Source of the DNA: Vulcanisaeta sp. UBA163
GTDB lineage: Archaea; Thermoproteota; Thermoprotei; Thermoproteales; Thermocladiaceae
NCBI GenBank assembly: GCA_002496475.1
Contig: DAJV01000083.1
Coordinates: forward strand, 1-11,382
DNA: 11,382 nt
Direction of reading: 5' to 3'
Shown: positions 1-7,079 of the stretch, piece after piece
How the letters are laid out: each line of letters opens with the position of its first letter
Position numbering within the stretch: position 1 is the stretch's first letter
The notes under the pieces: model-generated
What the model saw: only the letters and a program-made list of their open reading frames with translations
Told to the model about the DNA's origin: nothing
The model's database searches: none
Program-made: the position numbers and the translations under genes

Positions 1-12
1 AGACTTGCCCCT

Positions 13-261
13 TCACTTTGTCATTATTCTGTTCAGTAGTTGCCTTAGTTCGTGGTTGCAGACTGGGTATACCTTACTTGGCAATCTCTTGAATTGGTGC
101 AGTACTCCGTACCACTTGAGTTGGTTTGTTAGTAGTTCCACGAAACTCCTTAGGCTGGCTAGGTAAAGCTTTGTCAAACCACTACATAAGCCATCCTCAA
201 GCAACTCATGCCCGGACTCCTCGATAAGGTCATCAATAGTGATCAATGCCTTGCGCCTCAA
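13..261 (-). CDS. Small helical hypothetical protein, possibly PaREP1-like
   Basis: This 82-residue frame has a TTG start at 261. No ATG or GTG lies between it and the in-frame TAG upstream, at about position 305, and no ribosome binding site is visible, so the true 5' end is doubtful. Codon use matches the neighbouring genes. The product should be mainly alpha-helical: an acidic helix (about residues 9-22) is followed by a long amphipathic helix containing LTKLYLASLRSFVELL. The pattern of an acidic helix ending LLEDGL and then a Lys/Tyr/Ala-rich helix recalls the PaREP1/HEPN-like small proteins found in many copies in Thermoproteales. That is an impression only, because no diagnostic motif is present. 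It could also be a decayed member of such a family or a chance frame. It stands alone, divergent from the membrane-protein pair to its right. Confidence 0.4.
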   Translation of the reverse strand: MRRKALITIDDLIEESGHELLEDGLCSGLTKLYLASLRSFVELLTNQLKWYGVLHQFKRLPSKVYPVCNHELRQLLNRIMTK

Positions 262-307
262 GGTCTTCGTGACTAACTTATTAGCGCTCCACTGGGCAAA
301 TCCCTAA

Positions 308-326
308 CGTGGGCATAAAGCCCACG
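308..326. repeat. Perfect 7-bp inverted repeat (hairpin) in a palindrome-rich gap
   Basis: CGTGGGC (308-314) and GCCCACG (320-326) are exact inverted repeats around an ATAAA loop. Four shorter perfect palindromes lie in the same gap: AGCGCT (283-288), ATGCGCAT (331-338), CTCCGGAG (346-353) and GCCGGC (364-369). GC-rich hairpins of this size occur at IS200/IS605-type element ends and in 5' leaders. No transposase or matching second end is present, so the role is unknown. Confidence 0.6.
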
Positions 327-391
327 CCTAATGCGCATAATACGCCTCCGGAGACTCGACAAAGCCGGCAAGATGATTGAGAAATGCCGAA

Positions 392-775
392 ATGCGGGAA
401 CAGGGCAATGCTTATTTACCCGTGATTGAATATATTACTGTGAGGGTTGCCATTGGACTAGCGATACTATCACTGGTGATTACGCTGGTTGTTCTTGGAA
501 TTTCAGCATTAACAACTGGTAATTTAAGCAGGTACGTTAGTGCCAATATTTATCAAGCAGGCGGTGGTTATTACCTGGTCTTCACGACCCACAACCCACT
601 ACCGATACCAATAGTGATAGTGATTAGGCAGGGCGCAGTGTTAAGAAGCATGTATGTTGAGCCCTACGGCTTCGGTAACCTCACGATGCCAATAACGTCA
701 TTGAGCCTACCAATAAGTATAACCGTGTCCATACCCGGCATTGCCAATGTCACGAGTACGGCGACCCCATCATGA
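392..775 (+). CDS. Membrane-anchored extracytoplasmic protein, unknown function
   Basis: This protein of 127 residues has one strong transmembrane segment (about residues 17-40). After it comes a Gly/Pro/Thr-rich, beta-prone region of about 85 residues with three N-glycosylation sequons (near N44, N96 and N119). All three are on the same side of the membrane, which suggests an N-in, C-out topology with an exposed and possibly glycosylated domain. I chose the ATG at 392. A TTG at 377, directly after an in-frame TGA, would add five residues, and neither start has a clear ribosome binding site. Its last codon overlaps the start of the next gene (ATGA), so the two are probably translationally coupled and may form a complex. 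No family is recognised. A single N-terminal hydrophobic helix before a beta-rich domain is also seen in archaeal pilin-like proteins, but I see no prepilin peptidase site. Confidence 0.75.
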   Translation: MREQGNAYLPVIEYITVRVAIGLAILSLVITLVVLGISALTTGNLSRYVSANIYQAGGGYYLVFTTHNPLPIPIVIVIRQGAVLRSMYVEPYGFGNLTMPITSLSLPISITVSIPGIANVTSTATPS

Positions 776-1170
776 GGGTCAGGGATAGGTTAATAAGTGG
801 TGCCGTTAATGCCGTAACTGACGCACTACTCCTGATCCTAATGCTAATACTCTACTCACTACTCAGTTCGTTCATGGTCCACCTACCCTTTAGGTTCGTG
901 GCATTGAGTGAGTACCTCACGTTAATAATCGCCTTCGCCGTACTGGCGTTCCTGAGGGGCTTATTGGCTGGTCACGTGTTCGCTTACCCGGTCATTCTTG
1001 GTGAGTCAGTGTTGGTAACCGCGATATTCCTCTCGGTGCCTAGCACGGTTAGTGCGTATGGGGTTACCGTAAACATCACACCCCTCATCTACTTCCTGTG
1101 GTCCGTGGAGATGGCTTGGGTCGTGTACTCAATCATTGATCAATTCAACAAAGCCCTAATGGATCCCTAG
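772..1170 (+). CDS. Small polytopic membrane protein, unknown function
   Basis: This 132-residue protein has four predicted transmembrane segments (about residues 15-36, 44-66, 71-93 and 103-122) and a basic N-terminus (MRVRDR) that should stay cytoplasmic, so both ends are probably inside. The start ATG at 772 overlaps the previous gene's TGA stop as ATGA. This tight arrangement argues for co-translation with the single-pass protein and possibly a two-subunit membrane complex. Its TAG stop (1168-1170) shares the palindrome CTAG with the stop of the convergent glycosyltransferase gene. No catalytic motif, metal-binding cluster or known transporter signature is visible, and I cannot name a family. 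A protein of similar size and topology could be a membrane anchor, an accessory subunit or a small channel-like protein; the sequence does not decide between them. Confidence 0.75.
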   Translation: MRVRDRLISGAVNAVTDALLLILMLILYSLLSSFMVHLPFRFVALSEYLTLIIAFAVLAFLRGLLAGHVFAYPVILGESVLVTAIFLSVPSTVSAYGVTVNITPLIYFLWSVEMAWVVYSIIDQFNKALMDP

Positions 1171-2420
1171 TGTAGGTACTCCTCAATCTTGACGGCTAGC
1201 TCCTTAACGAGCTTACTCATTAGTAGTTGCGAAGCTCTCTCCCTGGCATTTCTGCCCATCCTATCCCTCTCCTCCGGGTTGTCCAGGAGCCTCTCCACGG
1301 CCTTGGCGGCGCCCTCTACGTCGTCTGGGCCGTTGACGTGTATCCCATCAACGCCGTTCCTAACGACCCACCTCTGCCCGTAGATGGCTGAGGTTATTAC
1401 CGGCACGCCGCCATACATGAACTCCAGCTGTGTTAGCCCGAGGGCCTCCATCTTACTCATTATTATGTTCAAATACGCCTCCTTAATCAACTTCTTCTTA
1501 TCCTCAACACTTAATTCCCCGGTCAATGTCACGTTGTCCAAACCCCTAGTCTCATTAACAACATCATCCCACTGATCACCTGACTTACCGGCAATAACGA
1601 AGTGTACGTCACGCCTATGCCTAAGCATTTTAGCAACCCTGGCAACGGCGAGTGGGTTCTTACGTTCCTCAACCGTGCCCAGGTATGCCACGATCTTAAC
1701 ATTGTCGGGTATCCTATACTTAACCCTGAAGTCGCTTGAGTCAACCACGCCTAGGTCGGCAACCTCATCATCATCAATACCCCCTGGAAACACGTAAATC
1801 TGCTCAGGCCTTGCACCCATCCTAATCATTTCCTCACCCTCAAGCGGCGTTACACATAGTATTAGGTTGGCTGCCTTGAAGATCTCGGGAAACGCCATGT
1901 GATTCCACGTAAGCCTATACGTCCTCTCAGCAACGTCATACCTAGTAGGATCCGGTGGTTGGTAATGGCTCATGTGGCCAAAGAACACATTACTGTTCTC
2001 AAGGCTGAAGGTTTTTAACATCCTCCTCCACATTACGTACTTAGCCGTGTCCTCAGGCCCATTCCAAAGCGTGGAGTGTGTTATTAATGAGTTAATGCTG
2101 AAGTTTTCGCCAATCCTCCTGAGCACATCGACAAAGTTTTTAAACATGATCCTCCTAGGGGGCCACTTGGCCATGTAACTATCAACCCTAATCGTGGGTA
2201 GGCTAATGGCCACATCCTTCTCCTGAAATACGTAACCCTCCAGCGAAGTCTCCACTATCCTCCTCCTAACAACCTCATTACCATCGTGGTAAATACTCGT
2301 TATTAGGTAAGCCTCATAACCAAGCCTTAGAAACCACTTAACCATCCTCTGGGCCACTAACTCCTGTCCCTTGGAACCACTTGTTTGGTACATTATAATC
2401 CCAATAATTGGCTTAACCAC
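1167..2420 (-). CDS. GT4-type (GT-B fold) glycosyltransferase
   Basis: This protein of 417 residues would transfer a sugar from a nucleotide-sugar donor; acceptor and sugar cannot be read from sequence. The N-terminal half opens with a beta-strand and glycine-rich turn (IIGIIMYQTSGSKG) and a helix, as in GT-B enzymes. The C-terminal half has the donor-site strand GTVEERKNP (about 248-256, with the Arg/Lys pair typical of GT4) and the E-x7-E motif MEALGLTQLE (E325 and E333), followed by GGVPVITS. No membrane segment is seen, so it is probably cytosolic or peripheral. I chose the GTG at 2420 because GGTGA (2426-2430) sits five bases ahead of it; the frame is open to a GTG at 2459 with no such site. 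It overlaps the end of the upstream channel-like gene by 8 bases, suggesting one transcript. Protein N-glycosylation, glycolipid and polysaccharide synthesis are all possible roles. Confidence 0.88.
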   Translation of the reverse strand: MVKPIIGIIMYQTSGSKGQELVAQRMVKWFLRLGYEAYLITSIYHDGNEVVRRRIVETSLEGYVFQEKDVAISLPTIRVDSYMAKWPPRRIMFKNFVDVLRRIGENFSINSLITHSTLWNGPEDTAKYVMWRRMLKTFSLENSNVFFGHMSHYQPPDPTRYDVAERTYRLTWNHMAFPEIFKAANLILCVTPLEGEEMIRMGARPEQIYVFPGGIDDDEVADLGVVDSSDFRVKYRIPDNVKIVAYLGTVEERKNPLAVARVAKMLRHRRDVHFVIAGKSGDQWDDVVNETRGLDNVTLTGELSVEDKKKLIKEAYLNIIMSKMEALGLTQLEFMYGGVPVITSAIYGQRWVVRNGVDGIHVNGPDDVEGAAKAVERLLDNPEERDRMGRNARERASQLLMSKLVKELAVKIEEYLH

Positions 2421-3138
2421 TACTCTCACCTTCCTTACCCTCGGTTTGAACCCGCTCACGCTCTAAGAGCCTTCTTAATGGTTCCCTCAATGGTACAGCC
2501 AATACTAGGCCTATGGCGATGCCGAGTCCAATGGCCACTGCCCAGGCAAGTCCCTGGGCAAAGATATAGAGTATTGTCACGTTAACCTTCATGACACTCA
2601 GGGCTATTGTTATGACCATGTAGTACAGTATAAACCTGAAGGCGTCACCCACGAAGTTGAGCAGTGTCTGGGCGTATTGATCATTAGTTGGGTAACTACG
2701 TTTAAAGTAGTCACTTATCCAATCAACCATTATTAAACCAATTATTAGTATGATCACGCCGGATACTAAATATGGTAGGTATGCTAATACACTCTTGGAT
2801 GTGTCGTATAGGAAGGCTAGGTTTGGACTTGCGTAGGATAACTCGAGGAGTGCGTAGAAGATCGCCGCTATGTATATGACCCACTTAACGAATAGTCCGA
2901 GGAAATCACCAGCCGTATAACCACTTCTCAGTAGTGCACGGCCTACGGATGTCTTCCTGAAAAAGGCATCCAGGCCCGTGGTATATGATACTTTCTTGAT
3001 TAGTATTTCCACGAGCTTACCAACCACGTAACCCACGATTATTATAACCACGGCAGCAAGCACCGTGTAAAATACATTCTGCGGTATGAAACCAAATATC
3101 TCAAGTTGCTTCGTTGTTAAATTGATGGTAGTACTCAT
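2413..3138 (-). CDS. Polytopic membrane protein resembling MscS-type channel TM-helix repeats
   Basis: This 241-residue protein has about five hydrophobic segments (22-46, 82-101, 118-141, 166-186 and 189-214) and a charged, Glu/Arg-rich cytoplasmic tail after residue 217. The order of a Gly-rich helix (VIIIVGYVVGKLVEILIKK), an amphipathic stretch with GLDAFF, and a second helix (LFVKWVIYIAAIFYALLEL) resembles the conserved transmembrane-helix repeat of mechanosensitive-channel-like proteins (Pfam PF05552 type). The cytoplasmic beta-domain and vestibule of true MscS are absent, so channel function is inference; it may be a scaffold or regulatory membrane protein. The ATG at 3138 lacks a ribosome binding site, but a TATA-like box lies about 32 bases upstream, so the mRNA is probably almost leaderless. 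The glycosyltransferase follows with a short overlap, suggesting the two are expressed together. Confidence 0.72.
   Translation of the reverse strand: MSTTINLTTKQLEIFGFIPQNVFYTVLAAVVIIIVGYVVGKLVEILIKKVSYTTGLDAFFRKTSVGRALLRSGYTAGDFLGLFVKWVIYIAAIFYALLELSYASPNLAFLYDTSKSVLAYLPYLVSGVIILIIGLIMVDWISDYFKRSYPTNDQYAQTLLNFVGDAFRFILYYMVITIALSVMKVNVTILYIFAQGLAWAVAIGLGIAIGLVLAVPLREPLRRLLERERVQTEGKEGESSG
2426..2430 (-). promoter_or_regulatory. Ribosome binding site deciding the glycosyltransferase start
   Basis: GGTGA on the minus strand matches the archaeal anti-Shine-Dalgarno complement (GAGGTGATC) and lies five bases before GTG 2420. The GTG inside the motif (2427-2429) is in frame and could be mistaken for the start. 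Confidence 0.6.
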
Positions 3139-3163
3139 TATTGAAGGAGTTGTGTACTAGGTC

Positions 3164-3176
3164 TTTAATATTTTTA
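3164..3176 (-). promoter_or_regulatory. TATA-like box for the channel-like/glycosyltransferase unit
   Basis: TAAAAATATTAAA on the minus strand is centred about 32 bases before ATG 3138, which places the transcription start only a few bases ahead of the codon. An 11-base copy of part of this element (TCTTTAATATT on the plus strand) recurs 54 bases further upstream at 3216-3226. Confidence 0.55.
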
Positions 3177-3246
3177 GTGGAACTCAGCATCGTATAATAC
3201 CTATATCAAATCCGATCTTTAATATTGAATAGGTAGGAAGAGAATT

Positions 3247-4665
3247 TCAAGAGGAACCACTCATGTACCTAGCAGCCCTCTTAATAGCCTTAATAATATT
3301 CATATAGCCTGTGCACCTACATATGTTTTTCACGCTCAACTTCAGTATATCATCATTAACTGTTGGGTCTATGTTTGTGAGGTAGTCGTGGGTTACCATC
3401 ATGAAGCCATGCGTGCAGTAGCCGCATTGCATTGCATATTCCTCAAGGAACGCCCTCTGTATTGGGTGTAATTCCATGCCCCTGCTCAAGCCCCTTATCG
3501 TGGTCACCGAGTGCCCTGAAACCCTAACCACGGGCACCATGCATGACTTAACGGCCCTACCATCAACAAGCACCGTGCATGCACCACACTTACCCTCATC
3601 ACAACCCCTCCTAACCTCCCTAAAACCATGTCTCCTCAGGAAGTCCAAGAGCAATAGCCTAGGCTCCACCAGATCCTCAATCCACTGCCCATTAACATTA
3701 ACCCTAACCCTGACTAGGTCACCCACGTACTCAACCCCATCCCTAAACTCCCACCTAATCAGCTCCTCCTTAGTGGGTGTCCTCAGGTGCTGCACTGAGC
3801 CATTGGCTATATCCATCAACGCCTTGGTCAATAGGTTCCTGGCCACCCTAACCCTGTAATCACTGGGTGCGTGGGTATCCTCAAGTGGTTTCGTATCTAT
3901 TGACGAGAATATTGAATTAACAATATCACTTACCCTAGTCCCAACCTCCTTAATCCCAAGCCCGTTTAAGTGACCACTAACCAGTACGGGTTCTGGGTAA
4001 ACCGCGCCTATGACTATCCTGGAATCCGTAATAACACCATCCCCCTCCTGATAAGTGACTGCAATTATCACGCTTGGGAATGATGAACCACCTCTCCTAA
4101 AGAATTCATAAACACCCCTTAAGCCACTCAGTGGTATCCTGACCTCTGTGATTACCTCATTCTGCTTCAAATCAGTTATATAAGGCCCCTTATACAATTC
4201 CGAAACCTTAATCCCCCTCTCTGTACCAACACCCCTGATTACCACCTCGGCATCCAGGGCTATTAGGGCTGGGTAGTAATTAGCCGCTGGATCAGCGTGA
4301 GCCAAACTACCGCCTATCGTGCCCAGGTTCCTAACCTGGATATCCGCTATATGCCAAGCCGATTCACTAAGTATTTTCGCATGCTCGTTCACTAGTTTAT
4401 TCATTGCCACATCGCCATGCGTCATTAACGCACCAATTCTTAGGTAATTACCCTCAACCTTAACATACCTGAGGTCATTAATGCCAAGTATGTCAATTAG
4501 GTATTTAACCTCGGTCATCCTGAGCTTAAGCATGGGCATAAGGCTCATGCCGCCAGCCAATACCTTAGCATCACCACCATATTCATTGAGTAGGCTCAGT
4601 GCCTCATTAACCGTTGAGGCCCTAACATACCTAAAGCCCCTGGGGATACCAAGCGAGTATGCCAT
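3247..4665 (-). CDS. Fused FAD and [2Fe-2S] subunit of a molybdenum hydroxylase (CoxM-CoxS type)
   Basis: This 472-residue protein carries two electron-transfer subunits in one chain. Residues about 1-295 form a complete FAD subunit like CoxM: a loop AGGMSLMPMLKLRM (37-50) and RNLGTIGGSLAHADPAAN (112-129), both flavin-contacting in the family, then the C-terminal flavoprotein domain. Residues about 315-472 form a complete [2Fe-2S] subunit like CoxS: C355-x4-C360-x2-C363-x11-C375 for the plant-type cluster, then C414-x2-C417 and C449-x-C451 for the second cluster in the helical domain. All eight ligands are present. It would pass electrons from the molybdenum site of its partner through both clusters to FAD. 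The ATG at 4665 follows GAGGTGA by five bases; a GTG at 4674 would overlap the partner's TGA stop. Fusion in the order FAD then [2Fe-2S] is the reverse of xanthine dehydrogenase small chains. Substrate unknown. Confidence 0.93.
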   Translation of the reverse strand: MAYSLGIPRGFRYVRASTVNEALSLLNEYGGDAKVLAGGMSLMPMLKLRMTEVKYLIDILGINDLRYVKVEGNYLRIGALMTHGDVAMNKLVNEHAKILSESAWHIADIQVRNLGTIGGSLAHADPAANYYPALIALDAEVVIRGVGTERGIKVSELYKGPYITDLKQNEVITEVRIPLSGLRGVYEFFRRGGSSFPSVIIAVTYQEGDGVITDSRIVIGAVYPEPVLVSGHLNGLGIKEVGTRVSDIVNSIFSSIDTKPLEDTHAPSDYRVRVARNLLTKALMDIANGSVQHLRTPTKEELIRWEFRDGVEYVGDLVRVRVNVNGQWIEDLVEPRLLLLDFLRRHGFREVRRGCDEGKCGACTVLVDGRAVKSCMVPVVRVSGHSVTTIRGLSRGMELHPIQRAFLEEYAMQCGYCTHGFMMVTHDYLTNIDPTVNDDILKLSVKNICRCTGYMNIIKAIKRAARYMSGSS

Positions 4666-4670
4666 ACTCA

Positions 4671-4677
4671 TCACCTC
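4671..4677 (-). promoter_or_regulatory. Ribosome binding site deciding the FAD/[2Fe-2S] gene start
   Basis: GAGGTGA on the minus strand includes the stop codon of the large-subunit gene and sits five bases ahead of ATG 4665. This supports translational coupling of the two subunits and a start three codons inside the longest open frame. Confidence 0.7.
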
Positions 4678-7022
4678 TCCATTGCCCTCATGATCTTATG
4701 AGGCCTCAACGGCAGATCCGTCACTGCCCTACCGATTATTGAGGCGAGCGCATTGACAATTGCTGCGGGGACTCCCATCATGACGCCTTCACCAACACCA
4801 TGCGCGCCGGACACTAGGTGCTTCGTCGGTGTCTCAAAGTGCATGAGCTCCACATCCATACCAATCGCCTCGGCAAGTGTTGGGGACTCATAAATGTCCA
4901 GGCTTGTTGTTACTGGATTTCCTTGGTCGTCATACATCAATTCCTCATACAGCGTTAGGGCAAGCCCATGCATTAAACCACCCATTAACTGCCCATCGAC
5001 GAACTCCCTCTTTAGAACCCTGCCTGAGTCATGGGCAATCACGTACTTCCTAACCCTAATATCATATGTCGCCGGATCCAGCTCTATAACGGCTAATTGG
5101 GCCTGTATGGCATATGTCGCCGAGGAATTAATCCTATCGCCCTCAGGGGCCTTGACTGTTGGTGGTTGGTAAAACACAGTGGTGCTCAATGAGGCATCCG
5201 AACCCTCAGGCAGTGAACCTGGGTCCCAATTAATGGATGACGCAAGTCTCCTAATGTCTATCCTCCTGCTTGGGTTATTAATGTCATAGAATTGCCCATT
5301 CTCGAAGCCCACCCTTTCAGTGCCCAGGGCAACCATGGCTAGCCTGGTTAATTTCTCCCTCAATTGCCTCGCCGCCAGTATAGCCGCACTAACCACTATT
5401 GGGGCGAACCTGGATGAGTAGGAACCGTCAGATAATGCCCAAACCCTAGTCGTATCCACCCTATTCTCGACAGTTACGATTGACGGGTCAACACCAAACT
5501 CTGAAGCAATGACTTCAGCGAGCGTTGTCTCATGGCCAAGCCCCTCATTTGTGCCGTTAACGAAAACCCTAATGTAACCGCTCATATCAATACTAATAGT
5601 CACGTAAGAACCAGACCCGGAATGCGGGTACTTACGCTTATTGGGCTCAATAGCTAAATCCGTGTAACCCAGGTTCGTTCCTGCCGGCTCCACGAGTACT
5701 GCAATACCAACACCAATGTTTGGGTTCCTCTTCCTCTCCTCAAGCCAACGCCTATACTCAGGCTCAATGGCCCTAACAACCCTCTCATAATCCTGCCTTG
5801 GGTATAAACCTCCAGTTATTGTTTCGTAGAAGTACTCATCACCAATCTTCCTCGGGAAATCCCTAATGAGGTTCTTAACCCTAAGTTCAAGTGGGTCTAT
5901 GCCCAGTTCACGGGCTAATTCATTAACGGCCACCTCAAGCATGAAGTAGAATGGTGGACCGCCATAGGCACGGTTTAATCCAGTCGGTAATTTATTCGTT
6001 ACGACCACGTAATTCTCAACCTCAATAACCCTAACATCATATGCACCATTCATGTTACCATGGACCCTAAACAAAACACCTGGATCAGGAGGCCTTGGGT
6101 ACGCACCAACATCCTCATAAAACCTAAACCTAAATCCCTGGATTAAGCCATCCCTCGTTGCCGCAACCTCCACAACACCCTTCCTAACACCACCAGAGTT
6201 ACTACCCACTAGGTGCTCGGTCCTACTCTCAACCCATTTAACGGGTTTACCACTAAGTATTGATGCAGCTGCAGCCAGGGTTATGTATGGGTATAGTGAG
6301 TACTTAGAACCGAAGCTACCGCCAATGTCTCTAGGGCTGAATAATCTTAGGCTACTCGTTGGTAATCCCAATGCCCTTGTTACGAAGTACGTTATTAACA
6401 ATGGTCCCTGGGTATTAGCCCATACGTTCAATTCACCATTCACATAATGGGCAAGGACCCCGTAAGTCTCCAGAGGCATTGCATTGTGCTTCTGGTAATA
6501 GAACTCACGCTTTATGACAATAGGAGCCTCAGAGAACGCCTTATCCACCGGCCCAAACCTCATGTGCCTATACATGGCTATGTTGGACTTAAGCTCCTCA
6601 TGAACGAGGATATCACCCCTCAATGCATCATCAAGGGTAAGGACGGGCTTCAAGGGCTCAAAATCAACCTGGACATAATCAAGCAGGTCAATTGCCCTGT
6701 AAGGGTCATCAGCGAGGACTACGGCTATTGGCTCACCAACGAACCTAGCCCTATCCCGCGCAAATGGGTAGTACTTAATCGGCGCATCCACGGCGAGCGG
6801 GAATGGGTTCGGGATCACCTTGGCCAGTTCGTCTGGTCCGTAGGCAATACCACCATGCTCAAGGACTCCGCTTAAGTCAACCTTGAGTATACGGGCGTGG
6901 GCATAGGGGCTTCTGTAAATCGCCATGTAGAGCGTGCCTGGGGGTGTGGGTATGTCGTCAATGTACTCGCCGGAGCCCGTGACTGCACGGAGGCCTTCCC
7001 TATAATGAGGCAATTTACTCAT
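4671..7022 (-). CDS. Molybdopterin-binding large subunit of a xanthine/aldehyde/CO dehydrogenase-family hydroxylase
   Basis: This is a full-length catalytic subunit of 783 residues. It has the N-terminal aldehyde oxidase a/b-hammerhead domain (TGSGEYIDDI near residue 15, FVGEPIAVVLADD near 94) and the molybdenum-binding region: DIGGSFGSK (232-240), an active-site loop NRAYGGPP (350-357), GTNEGLGHETT (490-500), SYSSR (534-538) and GVGEG (742-746), with E745 at the position of the family's base catalyst. The loop resembles the RGFGGPQ of xanthine dehydrogenases and lacks the Cys of aerobic CO dehydrogenase (AYRCSFR), so CO oxidation is unlikely. An aldehyde or N-heterocycle oxidase is more plausible; in Sulfolobus a relative oxidises glyceraldehyde. 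The usual Gln of the GQG motif is Leu here. ATG 7022 has a TATA box 26 bases upstream and no ribosome binding site, so it is probably leaderless. No cofactor-maturation gene lies in the window. Confidence 0.93.
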   Translation of the reverse strand: MSKLPHYREGLRAVTGSGEYIDDIPTPPGTLYMAIYRSPYAHARILKVDLSGVLEHGGIAYGPDELAKVIPNPFPLAVDAPIKYYPFARDRARFVGEPIAVVLADDPYRAIDLLDYVQVDFEPLKPVLTLDDALRGDILVHEELKSNIAMYRHMRFGPVDKAFSEAPIVIKREFYYQKHNAMPLETYGVLAHYVNGELNVWANTQGPLLITYFVTRALGLPTSSLRLFSPRDIGGSFGSKYSLYPYITLAAAASILSGKPVKWVESRTEHLVGSNSGGVRKGVVEVAATRDGLIQGFRFRFYEDVGAYPRPPDPGVLFRVHGNMNGAYDVRVIEVENYVVVTNKLPTGLNRAYGGPPFYFMLEVAVNELARELGIDPLELRVKNLIRDFPRKIGDEYFYETITGGLYPRQDYERVVRAIEPEYRRWLEERKRNPNIGVGIAVLVEPAGTNLGYTDLAIEPNKRKYPHSGSGSYVTISIDMSGYIRVFVNGTNEGLGHETTLAEVIASEFGVDPSIVTVENRVDTTRVWALSDGSYSSRFAPIVVSAAILAARQLREKLTRLAMVALGTERVGFENGQFYDINNPSRRIDIRRLASSINWDPGSLPEGSDASLSTTVFYQPPTVKAPEGDRINSSATYAIQAQLAVIELDPATYDIRVRKYVIAHDSGRVLKREFVDGQLMGGLMHGLALTLYEELMYDDQGNPVTTSLDIYESPTLAEAIGMDVELMHFETPTKHLVSGAHGVGEGVMMGVPAAIVNALASIIGRAVTDLPLRPHKIMRAMER

Positions 7023-7042
7023 TAACTTAGTATTGGGGATTA

Positions 7043-7054
7043 GTTATTAAAGTA
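7043..7054 (-). promoter_or_regulatory. TATA box of the molybdenum hydroxylase operon
   Basis: TACTTTAATAAC on the minus strand is centred 26 bases ahead of ATG 7022, the spacing expected for a leaderless archaeal transcript. Confidence 0.6.
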
Positions 7055-7062
7055 TTAAGTTA
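7053..7062 (+). promoter_or_regulatory. TATA-like box of the Tsr3 gene
   Basis: TATTAAGTTA is centred about 23 bases before ATG 7080, consistent with leaderless initiation. It lies directly against the oppositely oriented box of the hydroxylase operon. Confidence 0.5.
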
Positions 7063-7079
7063 TAGTGTTATGAATAATC

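Noticed and set aside
283..369. tRNA or other standard RNA gene in the GC-rich gap
   Set aside because: I could not form a cloverleaf or find T-loop (GTTCRA) and acceptor pairing on either strand. Only separate short palindromes are present.
3476..3859. Plus-strand open frame of 127 codons
   Set aside because: It is antisense to the iron-sulfur half of the fused subunit, whose cluster ligands fix the true frame. Its Leu/Ser/Pro/Thr-rich translation is typical of a shadow frame.
6447..6875. Plus-strand open frame of 142 codons
   Set aside because: It lies wholly inside the molybdenum hydroxylase large-subunit gene, antisense to conserved family sequence, and its translation shows no recognisable domain.
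4671..7022. Aerobic (form I) CO dehydrogenase large subunit
   Set aside because: The diagnostic AYRCSFR loop with its Cys is absent; the equivalent loop reads NRAYGGPP.
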